36,788 bases of DNA from Fermentimonas sp. (GTDB taxonomy: Bacteria; Bacteroidota; Bacteroidia; Bacteroidales; Dysgonomonadaceae): the NCBI GenBank assembly GCA_028709385.1, contig JAQVXD010000011.1, positions 1-36,788 of the forward strand, given 5' to 3'. A program made the translations under genes and the position numbers. Numbering within the stretch: position 1 is the stretch's first letter; every line of letters starts with the position of its first letter. Below, piece by piece: positions 1-9,010 of the stretch. The notes beneath the pieces are model-generated. The model did not search any database, was not told where the DNA came from, and saw only the letters and a program-made list of their open reading frames with translations.

Positions 1-648
1 TTCCCTCTTTACCTTAGAATACCTACCTGGAGTGATAATCCTACGATTACTGTAAATGGTATAAAACTTCAGACATCACTGGAAGAAGGTAAATATGCAT
101 GTATTGAAAGGGAGTGGCAAAACGGCGATGAGGTAGTATTTGATATGCCTATGAAATTGACTCAATCAGTATGGCAAGTAAATCAAGATAGCAGGAGTAT
201 CAATTATGGACCTTTGACTTTCTCATTAAAGATTAAAGAAAATTATGAGAAAGTTAGTAGTATTGAGACTGCAATTGGTGATTCAAAATGGCAAAAAAAT
301 GCAGATCAGGAAAAATGGCCTAGTTATGAGATCTATCCGGCAAGTGATTGGAACTATGCTTTGGAGTTAGATGATACATTACCACTTGAAAGTAATTTTG
401 AGGTAGTAAAAACAACTTGGCCTGCAGATGATTTTCCCTTTTCTACGGAGAGCGCTCCTATACATATAAAGGCAAAAGGGAGAAAGGTGCCGGATTGGAA
501 AATAGATCAGTACGGACTAACAAGTGAATTACCTATCAAGGAAGAAGTGAAATTTGAACAGCAATCTGAAAATATCACACTGATTCCTATGGGTGCAGCA
601 AGATTAAGAATTTCTGCATTCCCGGTATATATTAGAAACATCCAATAG
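1..648 (+). CDS. GH127/GH146 (DUF1680) beta-L-arabinofuranosidase, C-terminal part
   Basis: The reading frame is open from base 1 to the stop at 646-648, so this is the 3' end of a gene that starts outside the window (about 215 codons seen). The first residues read FPLYLRIPTW and then a VNG turn, ERE-W and GDEV-F-MPMKL, which is the beta-sandwich following the (alpha/alpha)6 barrel in DUF1680 proteins. The end carries GRKVPDW, TLIPMGAARLRISAFP, also typical of the family. Characterised GH127 and GH146 enzymes remove beta-L-arabinofuranose from plant glycans, and the arabinan-type genes downstream fit that. The catalytic cysteine/glutamate region lies upstream of the window, so activity and exact family cannot be checked. 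Confidence 0.85.
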   Translation, partial: FPLYLRIPTWSDNPTITVNGIKLQTSLEEGKYACIEREWQNGDEVVFDMPMKLTQSVWQVNQDSRSINYGPLTFSLKIKENYEKVSSIETAIGDSKWQKNADQEKWPSYEIYPASDWNYALELDDTLPLESNFEVVKTTWPADDFPFSTESAPIHIKAKGRKVPDWKIDQYGLTSELPIKEEVKFEQQSENITLIPMGAARLRISAFPVYIRNIQ

Positions 649-696
649 TATTAATATATATCAATACAAACTGAAAGGGATTGATTTAATATATAT

Positions 697-719
697 ACTA
701 GTGGTATAACTAGTTTTTT
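697..719 (+). terminator. Putative rho-independent terminator after the GH127/GH146 gene
   Basis: ACTAGT (697-702), a six-base loop and a second ACTAGT (709-714) can pair, and a run of six T (714-719) follows. The stem is only six base pairs and AT-rich, so this is a weak to moderate terminator. It would separate the upstream glycosidase transcript from the regulator gene starting at 746. The rest of the 97-base gap shows nothing clear. Confidence 0.5.
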
Positions 720-745
720 ATAACATACTTTTACTACTTTTTTAA

Positions 746-3700
746 ATGATAAAGCTGAATAAACTGTTATTTTCTATGTTACTACTATCAATTTTGAATA
801 GTAGAATAGTTAATGGAGCTAATAACGGTTACTCTTTTAAACATTACAATACAAATAATGGATTATCCCAAAACAGTGTTCGAACTATTTTACAGGATAG
901 TCTTGGTTTTATGTGGTTTGGAACGAAAGACGGACTTAACAGATTTGATGGCACTTCATTTAAAGTGTTTAAGTTTTCACCAGAAGGAATCCTGAGTGAT
1001 AACGTGTTTAACAGAATTATTCAGGACGCCAACAACAATATATGGTTATCCACTGATGAAGGAGTTTATATTTATGATATATGTAATGAACATTTTCATG
1101 TTTTTGACAAGAAAACGATTGAAAATGATTCAGTTGACGGTGTTGTAACTGACATGGTGGCAGATGATGACGGTGATATCTGGATGTCGGTAGAGGGTAA
1201 AGGTGTATTTCAATACAATCAGTCAGAGGATCTTCTTAACTTTTACTCAATACCAATTGTTGAGGATGGAATGAAAATGGTAAGCCTTTATCCTGATAAT
1301 AACCAAGGTGTATGGATTTTCCGATACTCTTCTATTATATTACATATAGATAAGCATACAGGTGAAATTACAGAATTCAATCTTGAAGACGATCCGGATC
1401 TTCTTTTAGAAACTGGTGAAGTGACCGATATTTATTCAGATCATAATAATATATTACTGCTGGGAACTTCACAAAAAGGGCTGGTTGCAATTAATACAGT
1501 AAATAAAACCCACAGGATACTTCTGGACAAAGATGCTGACGGGCAGCAGCTGTTCGTTAGGACAATTGAAAGAATTGATCCTAATACCATTTGGATAGGA
1601 ACAGAATCAGGTATATATTTATTAAGTTCAGCAAATAAGGATATAACAAATTTACGACACAATCCGGCTATTCCGAATTCTATCTCTGATAATGCCATTT
1701 ATTCGATATATAGAGACAGAGACGGAGGTGTTTGGGTTGGTTCTTACTTTGGAGGTGTAGACTACTATTCAAAAATAAACAACAACTTCGAATTGTTCTA
1801 TCCGGTACTGAATGAACAAAGTCTAAAAGGTAAAAGGGTAAGGGAGTTCTGCAATGCACCCGGGGGAAATATCTGGATTGGTACGGAAGATGGGGGACTT
1901 AACCTGTTTAATCCGGTAACCAATGCATTTCTGCCTTTACCTCAACCCCTGAGAACATTATATTCTAATATTCATTCATTGTATAGGGACGGTGATTATC
2001 TATGGATTTCTACATACTCGAAAGGTTTAAACAGATATAACACAGTAACCGGGGAGCTTGTTACTTACACTAGCAGTGATTATCCCAATTCAATAAATCA
2101 CAACAGTACATTCGCTATTTGTAAAGACAAACAGGGTATGTTATGGGTAGGCACCTTGTCGGGTGTTAATATTTATGATAAGGAAAAGGATCAATTCAAT
2201 AAAGTTGAAGAAGTAAAAGGAATGTCTATTCAGGATATTTTTGAGGATAGCAGTGGTTTTATATGGATCTCTACATTTTTAGACGGAGTTTACCGATATG
2301 ATCCGTCATCTGATACCTGGAAAGTATTTCAGCATAATTCTGATAATAAAGGTTCATTACCTTATAATAAACCTACCTCAATGTTTGAAGACAGTAAAAG
2401 GAGACTTTGGGTAACTACACAAGGCGGTGGATTTGGGCTGTTTGATTATGATACAGAAACATTTACAACTTACAACGCATCTAACGGCCTTAATAATGAT
2501 GTAGTTTATCAGATTCAGGAAGATATTGAAGGTAAGTTATGGCTCTCAACAAATCAGGGTTTGGTGAGATTTGATCCGGAGAAAGAGTTTTTTGTGAGCT
2601 TTACTGTAGATAACGGACTTAAATCAAATCAATTTAATTATAAGTCAAGTTTTAAAGATTCGAGTGGTATTATCTACTTTGGATCTTTGGATGGATTTAT
2701 TCGTTTTAACCCGGAAAGACTATTATCATCTAACATAAAGAGTGAATTTTTGTTTACAGATATTTTTGTAAACAGCCGAAGATTAAGTCCTTCTGCTCAA
2801 AACTCCAAATTAAAACAAAGCATAATTTTCACCGATGAAATTCAACTGCCACATAATCAGAACTCGGTAAGTTTGCAATATGCGATTTTAGATTATTCAG
2901 GATTAAGCAGAAACAATGTATATTATAAGCTTGAAGGCTTTGATGAAGACTGGATTAAGTCAACAGCTGGGCAACAATTAGTATATTCAAACCTGAAACC
3001 GGGTAAATATAAACTTCTACTTGGGAGTGGAGGATATGGAAACAATGAACCCATTACAACAAATAAAACTCTCTCGATAGTAATTAAGCCTCCATTTTGG
3101 TTAACAGGTTGGGCATACCTTTTTTATTTTCTGATTTTAGTCGGTGGTATAATTATATTAGCACGTTATCTTAATCGTCGTGATAAAATTAGACGTAAAG
3201 AAGAGATGAGAGTTTTTGAGCAATTGAAGGAAAGAGAATTATACCGTTCAAAGATCAATTTCTTTACCAATGTTGCTCATGAAATCAGAACACCGCTCAC
3301 GCTGATAAAAGCGCCTCTTGATCATGTTCTAATGAAAGAGTCGTTTTCGGATAATATGAGAGATAATCTGCAGATAATGCAGAAAAATACCGATAGGTTG
3401 CTTGATCTGACTAATCAGTTACTTGATTTTCGTAAAACAGAATCAGACTCATATCTTTTTAATTTGGAAACTCAAAATGTTACTGAGTTAATCAAGGAAT
3501 CACAACTACGTTTTACACCTTTTGCAAATCAAAAAGGAATAGAGTTTGAGTTTTATCTTCCTGATACAGATATGCTTGCGCAAATTGATAAAGATGCATT
3601 TTTAAAGATATTAAGTAATCTGTTAAGTAATGGGATCAAGTATTGTGAAAGCTATGTCAGAGTTAAAGCGTTTATTCAGTATGACGGTCAGCAGTTTCAT

Positions 3701-4759
3701 CTATTAACAGAGAATGACGGTCAGCTGATTCCACAGGAATATGAGGAAGAGGTGTTTAAACCCTTTGTGCAGTTTGATGCAGATGAATCAAGAAATGGTT
3801 CAGGTACGGGAATTGGATTAGCTTTGGCCAGTTCATTGGCTCAGCTTCATAACGGATCTTTGAGATTGGAAAATGACTCATCGGTTAACAGGTTTCATTT
3901 AATTTTACCTGTAGGTGATATCAGACAGGAGGAAAAGAAAACTGAAAAGATTGAGCATGATGAATTGCAAATAAGTAATAATGGAAGTGAGATAAATACA
4001 GGAACTACAGTTCTGTTGGTTGACGATGATATTGAACTTTTAAATTTTGAAAAAAAATTCCTATCTGACTATTACAACATTCTTATTGCTGAAAATGGTA
4101 TAGAAGCATTGGAAGTTTTAAAAAAATATAATGTCAATATCATTGTCAGTGATATCATGATGCCAGAAATGGATGGACTTGAATTCATGGAGAAAGTGAA
4201 ATCAGATGTTGAATTCAGTCATATTCCTGTTATCCTTCTTACAGCAAAAGTAACCAATCAATCAAAAGTGCAAGGATACGAGCTCGGAGCTGACGCTTAT
4301 CTTGATAAACCATTCTCTGTTGATGTTCTTTTAGCCAGGATTGAAAACCTGCTTCAGGGAAGAGAAAAGCTAAGGGAGTCATTTTTAAATAACCCTTTTA
4401 CAGGTGTTGCTACTGTTGCTTTAACAAAATCAGATGAGGAGTTTATTAAGAAATTAAATACTTTGGTTCAGGATAATTTAGCTGAATCTGATTTTAATGT
4501 AGAAAATATGGCAGAACATTTTAATATGAGCAGAGCCAGTTTTTACAGGAAAGTTAAAGGCGTGCTTGATCTGACTCCAAATGAGTATTTAAGAGTAGAA
4601 AGATTAAAAAAAGCAGCATATCTGCTTCGAGAAGGAGATTTGAAGGTTAACGAGGTGTGTTATATGGTAGGTTTTAATTCTCCTTCTTACTTTACTAAAT
4701 GTTTCCAGCAACAGTTTAACATTCTACCCAAGGAATTTCAGGAACAGAGAACAGTTTGA
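746..4759 (+). CDS. Hybrid two-component system regulator (HTCS), AraC output
   Basis: A 1337-residue single-protein sensor and regulator. In order: signal peptide (about 1-24); two seven-bladed Reg_prop beta-propellers, visible as many repeats of the type DS-G-W-GT-DGLNRFD; Y_Y_Y domain (about 715-780); one transmembrane helix (about 789-812); HisKA with phospho-acceptor His845 in NVAHEIRTPLTL; HATPase with GTGIGLALA; receiver (about 1090-1205) with VDDD and phospho-acceptor Asp1136 in VSDIMMPEMDG and the conserved LDKPF lysine; C-terminal AraC HTH (about 1240-1335). In known HTCS proteins the periplasmic propeller binds an oligosaccharide and the HTH activates the neighbouring utilisation genes. 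The neighbours suggest an arabinan or arabinoside ligand, which is inference. All key residues are present. Confidence 0.95.
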   Translation: MIKLNKLLFSMLLLSILNSRIVNGANNGYSFKHYNTNNGLSQNSVRTILQDSLGFMWFGTKDGLNRFDGTSFKVFKFSPEGILSDNVFNRIIQDANNNIWLSTDEGVYIYDICNEHFHVFDKKTIENDSVDGVVTDMVADDDGDIWMSVEGKGVFQYNQSEDLLNFYSIPIVEDGMKMVSLYPDNNQGVWIFRYSSIILHIDKHTGEITEFNLEDDPDLLLETGEVTDIYSDHNNILLLGTSQKGLVAINTVNKTHRILLDKDADGQQLFVRTIERIDPNTIWIGTESGIYLLSSANKDITNLRHNPAIPNSISDNAIYSIYRDRDGGVWVGSYFGGVDYYSKINNNFELFYPVLNEQSLKGKRVREFCNAPGGNIWIGTEDGGLNLFNPVTNAFLPLPQPLRTLYSNIHSLYRDGDYLWISTYSKGLNRYNTVTGELVTYTSSDYPNSINHNSTFAICKDKQGMLWVGTLSGVNIYDKEKDQFNKVEEVKGMSIQDIFEDSSGFIWISTFLDGVYRYDPSSDTWKVFQHNSDNKGSLPYNKPTSMFEDSKRRLWVTTQGGGFGLFDYDTETFTTYNASNGLNNDVVYQIQEDIEGKLWLSTNQGLVRFDPEKEFFVSFTVDNGLKSNQFNYKSSFKDSSGIIYFGSLDGFIRFNPERLLSSNIKSEFLFTDIFVNSRRLSPSAQNSKLKQSIIFTDEIQLPHNQNSVSLQYAILDYSGLSRNNVYYKLEGFDEDWIKSTAGQQLVYSNLKPGKYKLLLGSGGYGNNEPITTNKTLSIVIKPPFWLTGWAYLFYFLILVGGIIILARYLNRRDKIRRKEEMRVFEQLKERELYRSKINFFTNVAHEIRTPLTLIKAPLDHVLMKESFSDNMRDNLQIMQKNTDRLLDLTNQLLDFRKTESDSYLFNLETQNVTELIKESQLRFTPFANQKGIEFEFYLPDTDMLAQIDKDAFLKILSNLLSNGIKYCESYVRVKAFIQYDGQQFHLLTENDGQLIPQEYEEEVFKPFVQFDADESRNGSGTGIGLALASSLAQLHNGSLRLENDSSVNRFHLILPVGDIRQEEKKTEKIEHDELQISNNGSEINTGTTVLLVDDDIELLNFEKKFLSDYYNILIAENGIEALEVLKKYNVNIIVSDIMMPEMDGLEFMEKVKSDVEFSHIPVILLTAKVTNQSKVQGYELGADAYLDKPFSVDVLLARIENLLQGREKLRESFLNNPFTGVATVALTKSDEEFIKKLNTLVQDNLAESDFNVENMAEHFNMSRASFYRKVKGVLDLTPNEYLRVERLKKAAYLLREGDLKVNEVCYMVGFNSPSYFTKCFQQQFNILPKEFQEQRTV

Positions 4760-4772
4760 GAAAGAATTGCTA

Positions 4773-4799
4773 TTAATTGACCAATATTTTATCAATTAA
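4773..4799. repeat. Perfect 8-bp inverted repeat upstream of the GH2 gene
   Basis: TTAATTGA (4773-4780) and TCAATTAA (4792-4799) are exact reverse complements separated by 11 bases, in the 97-base gap between the HTCS gene and the GH2 gene. There is no T-tract, so it is not an obvious terminator. It could be a regulator site or only an AT-rich chance palindrome. Confidence 0.35.
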
Positions 4800-4856
4800 G
4801 CATGGATTTAAAACTATTTTCGTAATCGTATGATAATAACCCTAAAATAATTTTTT

Positions 4857-6665
4857 ATGAGAACAATTTTTACATTTTTATTTACAGTATTATTAACATT
4901 CAGCATTTCGGCGCAATGGAAAACGGCTGGTGATAAACTTAAAACGCGATGGGCATCAGAAATAGATGTCAATAATGTTTTACCGGAGTATCCTAGACCA
5001 ATAATGGAGAGAGCTGAATGGCAAAATCTAAACGGACTATGGAACTATGCAATCCTCCCTGTAGGAGAGCAACCGGCAAGTTATGACGGTCAAATACTTG
5101 TACCTTTTGCAGTTGAATCAAGTCTCTCAGGAGTACAGAAACGCGTAGGTTCAGAGAACGAACTTTGGTATCAGCGGGATTTCACTGTTCCTTCAAAATG
5201 GAAAAACAACAAGATATTGCTACACTTTGGAGCAGTTGACTGGAGAGCAGATGTTTGGGTAAATGATGTTAAAGTCGGTCGCCATCAGGGCGGTTATACA
5301 CCTTTCTCCTTTGATGTGACAGCAGCATTAGTTAACGGCACAAATATGATAAAAGTGAAAGTATGGGATCCCACAGATCGGGGTTTTCAGCCAAGAGGAA
5401 AACAGGTAAACAGACCTGAGGGAATTTGGTATACACCTGTTACAGGAATCTGGCAGACTGTTTGGCTAGAGCCTGTTCCTGAAACTTATATTAAAGACCT
5501 CAAAATAACTCCTAATATTGACAATAATACACTTTTAGTAGAGGCTATTACTAACATGTATACTTCTGCTAACAGAGTTGAGGTAACAGTTAAGGATGGT
5601 AACAGTGTAGTTGCAACAGGAAAATCAATTAATAAACAGCCTGTTGAGATAGCAATGCCTAAGAATGTGAAGCTTTGGTCACCTGATAGTCCTAATCTTT
5701 ATAACCTTGAAGTTGTAGTCTACGACGGCAACAAACAGCTTGACAAAGTTGAAAGTTATGCTGCAATGAGAAAATATTCAATGAAACGTGACGATAAAGG
5801 TATAGTAAGACTACAACTAAATAACAAGGATCTTTTTCAGTTTGGTCCGCTTGACCAGGGCTGGTGGCCTGATGGTTTATATACTGCAGCAACCGATGAA
5901 GCACTTGAATATGATATCATTAAAACAAAAGATTTAGGTTTCAATATGATACGTAAGCATGTAAAGGTTGAGCCTGCCCGCTGGTATACTCATTGCGACC
6001 GTCATGGAATTATTGTCTGGCAGGATATGCCAAATGGTGACCGCGGACCGGAATGGCAGATGCATAATTATTTTACAGGAAACGAAAGAGTTCGCTCAGC
6101 TGAATCAGAAGCTAACTATCGTCAGGAGTGGAAAGAACTGATTGATTATTTATATTCATATCCTTCAGTAGGTGTATGGGTTCCATTTAATGAAGCTTGG
6201 GGACAATTTAAAACCAAGGAGATTACTGAATGGACAAAAGCATACGACCCGACACGTCTTGTTAACCCTGCCAGTGGCGGAAATCATTACACTACAGGAG
6301 ATATGCTTGACTTACATAATTATCCTAACCCGAGAATGTATCTGTATGACGCACAAAGAGCTACTGTTTTGGGAGAATACGGAGGCATAGGATGGGCAAA
6401 CAAAGAACATCTTTGGGAGCCGGACAGAAACTGGGGATACGTTCAGTTTAACAGCTCAAAAGAGGTTACTGATGAGTATATTAAGTATGCAGAAGAACTG
6501 AAACAGTTAATTCGCCAGGGATTCTCTGCTGCAGTTTATACTCAGACAACTGACGTTGAGGTTGAAGTTAACGGCCTGCTTACCTATGATCGTAAACTTG
6601 TGAAGGTTGACGAAGATAGAGTAAGGAAAGTCAATCAGGAAATATGCAATATATTGAACGATTAA
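4857..6665 (+). CDS. Secreted GH2 family glycoside hydrolase
   Basis: A 602-residue exported enzyme with a signal peptide ending near ISAQ (residue 19). It has the GH2 layout: jelly-roll sugar-binding domain (about 30-215, with WYQRDF, LHFGAVDWRADVWVN, GGYTPFSFDVT), immunoglobulin-like domain (about 215-310) and TIM barrel. Glu446 in VPFNEAWGQ fits the acid/base and Glu507 in VLGEYGG the nucleophile. GH2 enzymes are retaining exo-hydrolases that cut beta-galactosides, beta-glucuronides, beta-mannosides or alpha-L-arabinopyranosides; the sequence alone does not choose. It is shorter than LacZ because the C-terminal domains are missing, which is usual for this subgroup in Bacteroidota. Its end overlaps the next gene by 22 bases, so the two are co-transcribed. 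Confidence 0.9.
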   Translation: MRTIFTFLFTVLLTFSISAQWKTAGDKLKTRWASEIDVNNVLPEYPRPIMERAEWQNLNGLWNYAILPVGEQPASYDGQILVPFAVESSLSGVQKRVGSENELWYQRDFTVPSKWKNNKILLHFGAVDWRADVWVNDVKVGRHQGGYTPFSFDVTAALVNGTNMIKVKVWDPTDRGFQPRGKQVNRPEGIWYTPVTGIWQTVWLEPVPETYIKDLKITPNIDNNTLLVEAITNMYTSANRVEVTVKDGNSVVATGKSINKQPVEIAMPKNVKLWSPDSPNLYNLEVVVYDGNKQLDKVESYAAMRKYSMKRDDKGIVRLQLNNKDLFQFGPLDQGWWPDGLYTAATDEALEYDIIKTKDLGFNMIRKHVKVEPARWYTHCDRHGIIVWQDMPNGDRGPEWQMHNYFTGNERVRSAESEANYRQEWKELIDYLYSYPSVGVWVPFNEAWGQFKTKEITEWTKAYDPTRLVNPASGGNHYTTGDMLDLHNYPNPRMYLYDAQRATVLGEYGGIGWANKEHLWEPDRNWGYVQFNSSKEVTDEYIKYAEELKQLIRQGFSAAVYTQTTDVEVEVNGLLTYDRKLVKVDEDRVRKVNQEICNILND

Positions 6666-7798
6666 TCTTTTTGTCAGTTTTTCTTTTCGCAGCTTTATCT
6701 TGTGAAAACAGGGAAAACCAGGCTGAAAAGAATTACTTTATAGAATGGGATAACACCTCTCTCGTCTGCATTGCAGATGAGGGAGGTTATCCTCGTTTAA
6801 TAAAACTGGATGACGAATCTCTGCTGGCCGTATACGAAAACAGAAAGGGAGATGTAGTAGTAAAAAAGAGTTTTGATAACGGTTCAGTATGGAGTGATGA
6901 AGTAACATCATTTGAAGCTTTTAATTACACTAATCCTCAAACAGGAGAAGAAACAAGGGTGAATATCGCCAATCCGGAAATTATTCAACTCGCTGACGGT
7001 GATTTGCTGCTTGCTGTTAACCTCCGCCCGCGTATTGAAGGAATTTACCCTTTTTCAATTGCTTTGAAAAGAAGTAGTGATAATGGAGCAACATGGTCGG
7101 ATGCTGAAATTTTGTTTCAAGCTGCAGAACAATTCAGAGACGGTTGCTGGGAGCCATCCTTTTTATTGTTGCCTGATGGTACAATACAAATATATTTTGC
7201 AAACGAATACCCGTACCAACAATCAGACGAACAGGAAATTTCGGTTTTAACTTCATACGACAACGGTTTTTCATGGGAAAGTGAACCAAAAACGGTTAGT
7301 TTTCGCAAGGGTCATCGTGACGGTATGCCGATGGCAGTGCATGACGGGGAATCGGTTTATGTAGTTATTGAAGATAATGTTTCAGGTCAGTTTAAACCCT
7401 GGATTATAAGTGGTACAGTTAATAACAGTTGGGATAACCCAGTACTTGCAGACTCACCGGACAGATATTCCGCACTTAAAAATAATCTCCCGGATACGGT
7501 TTATGCCGGTGCACCCTACATGATAAGGACTAATAGCGGTATTTATCTGATATCCTATCAAACGACAGAAAATAGATCATCTAATTGGGAACTTTCTACA
7601 ATGGAAGTAGTGGTAAGCCACAATTCTTTTGATTTTAGAAATCCGACTCAGCCATTTAATGTACCATTGAACAAAGAAGCAAAATGGAATTCTTTATCTG
7701 ATATCGGTAATAATACAATTGCTGCACTTGCTTCTACAAATTTCAATTCAGAAAAGATAGGTGTCTGGATGATTAAAGGTAAGATTGTCTTTAAGTGA
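6644..7798 (+). CDS. Lipoprotein with sialidase-fold propeller, GH93-like exo-arabinanase candidate
   Basis: A 384-residue lipoprotein with lipobox LSC at Cys20. Three Asp-box motifs (S/T-x-D-x-G-x-x-W) are visible at residues 76-83, 144-151 and 204-211, the mark of sialidase-type six-bladed propellers. The stretches RLIKLDDESLLAVYE, CWEPSFLLLPDG and RDGMPMAV resemble GH93 exo-1,5-alpha-L-arabinanases more than true sialidases, and no sialidase arginine triad or FRIP motif stands out. In a locus with GH127/146 and GH43 enzymes an exo-arabinanase would make sense. An automatic annotation would probably say exo-alpha-sialidase or BNR-repeat protein. The ATG lies inside the 3' end of the GH2 gene, a translational-coupling arrangement. 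Confidence 0.7.
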   Translation: MQYIERLIFLSVFLFAALSCENRENQAEKNYFIEWDNTSLVCIADEGGYPRLIKLDDESLLAVYENRKGDVVVKKSFDNGSVWSDEVTSFEAFNYTNPQTGEETRVNIANPEIIQLADGDLLLAVNLRPRIEGIYPFSIALKRSSDNGATWSDAEILFQAAEQFRDGCWEPSFLLLPDGTIQIYFANEYPYQQSDEQEISVLTSYDNGFSWESEPKTVSFRKGHRDGMPMAVHDGESVYVVIEDNVSGQFKPWIISGTVNNSWDNPVLADSPDRYSALKNNLPDTVYAGAPYMIRTNSGIYLISYQTTENRSSNWELSTMEVVVSHNSFDFRNPTQPFNVPLNKEAKWNSLSDIGNNTIAALASTNFNSEKIGVWMIKGKIVFK

Positions 7799-7888
7799 TA
7801 AATGATGTATCATCAAGCACAAGACATGAGCCTTAAATAGTAAGAAATAAGTAGTATAAAGTATTTATATTTAATAAAAAAACAAGCT

Positions 7889-8890
7889 GTGAAGACAATC
7901 ACAATATATGTAATTTTCATTCTTGTCTCGCTCTTAAGCTGTAAAGCTAATGAACCGAGTGATGTTAATACTGTTCCTGAAAAAGTTTACAAGAATCCGG
8001 TAATAAATTTAAGCTTACCCGACCCGACAATAATTAAAGCGGAAGATGGTAATTTTTACCTTTACGCTACCGAAGATATAAGGAATACACCTATATACAA
8101 GTCGGCCAACCTTGTTGACTGGCAATTTGCAGGAACAGCTTTTACTGATATGACAAGACCCACATTTGAACCTGGGGGAGGACTTTGGGCTCCTGATATA
8201 AATTATATAAACGGAAAATACGTTCTTTATTATTCAATGTCGGTTTGGGGCGGTGAATGGACATGTGGTATTGGTGTGGCGACTGCTGATAAGCCTGAAG
8301 GTCCATTTACAGATCAAGGTAAACTGTTTCGCAGCAATGAGATAGATGTACAAAACTCTATTGACCAGTTTTATATTGAAGAGAATGGTAAAAAGTATCT
8401 TTTCTGGGGAAGCTTCAGAGGGATATATTATATCGAGTTGTCAGATGACGGACTATCGCTGAAACCTGATGCTGAAAAAAAACAGATTGCAGGAACAGCT
8501 TATGAAGGTGTTTATATTCATCAGAGAAACGGTTACTATTATATGTTTGCTTCAATAGGTTCATGCTGTGAGGGACTTAAAAGTACCTATACAACAGTTG
8601 TTGGCCGTTCAGACAATCTTTTCGGGCCATATGTTGATAAACAGGGAAGGCCGATGATGGAGAATAATCATGAAGTTTTTATTCACAAAAACAGTAGTTT
8701 TGTTGGTACAGGCCACAACTCAGAAATTGTCCAAGACAAAAAGGGAAATGACTGGATATTTTATCATGCAGTTTCGGTTGCAAAACCAAAAGGGCGTGTA
8801 CTGATGATGGATCAGGTGAGGTGGCAAGATGACTGGCCATATGTTGAGGGTAATTCTCCATCCCTGGAAGAAGCAAAACCTGTGTTTTAA
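7889..8890 (+). CDS. GH43 family lipoprotein, probable arabinanase or arabinofuranosidase
   Basis: A 333-residue five-bladed propeller enzyme of family GH43. The start is GTG; it gives a complete lipoprotein signal with Cys18 in LLSC. The three GH43 carboxylates are visible: Asp45 in LPDPTII (base), Asp159 in NSIDQFYI (pKa modulator) and Glu206 in YEGVYI (acid). Glu-Gly-x-Tyr-Ile and His276 in GTGHNSEI match the calcium/chloride site region of endo-1,5-alpha-L-arabinanases, so arabinan is the most likely substrate; xylan-type activities cannot be excluded. GH43 enzymes invert the anomeric configuration. It lies 90 bases after the GH93-like gene, with only a small palindrome (7803-7815, TGATG-tat-CATCA) between them. 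Confidence 0.87.
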   Translation: MKTITIYVIFILVSLLSCKANEPSDVNTVPEKVYKNPVINLSLPDPTIIKAEDGNFYLYATEDIRNTPIYKSANLVDWQFAGTAFTDMTRPTFEPGGGLWAPDINYINGKYVLYYSMSVWGGEWTCGIGVATADKPEGPFTDQGKLFRSNEIDVQNSIDQFYIEENGKKYLFWGSFRGIYYIELSDDGLSLKPDAEKKQIAGTAYEGVYIHQRNGYYYMFASIGSCCEGLKSTYTTVVGRSDNLFGPYVDKQGRPMMENNHEVFIHKNSSFVGTGHNSEIVQDKKGNDWIFYHAVSVAKPKGRVLMMDQVRWQDDWPYVEGNSPSLEEAKPVF

Positions 8891-8940
8891 AAATAGTGAA
8901 ATCATAAATAAAAAATGTGCAGGGGTTAAGAATATTTTCT

Positions 8941-8948
8941 TACATTTG
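8941..8948 (+). promoter_or_regulatory. Bacteroidota -7 box (TAnnTTTG) before the mutarotase gene
   Basis: TACATTTG matches TAnnTTTG exactly and lies 63 bases before the mutarotase ATG at 9011. The -33 element is not clear. The box sits inside a longer inverted repeat, CTTACAT (8939-8945) with ATGTAAG (8966-8972), so a DNA-binding protein could block or control it. Confidence 0.5.
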
Positions 8949-9010
8949 CGAATAGTACATTATGCATGTAAGATAAATAATGCAAACTTTTGGAAAAATA
9001 TAAAAAGAAT

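Noticed and set aside
8990-9010. Upstream TTG start for the mutarotase
   Set aside because: It would put a basic seven-residue extension before an otherwise complete lipoprotein signal that starts at ATG 9011.
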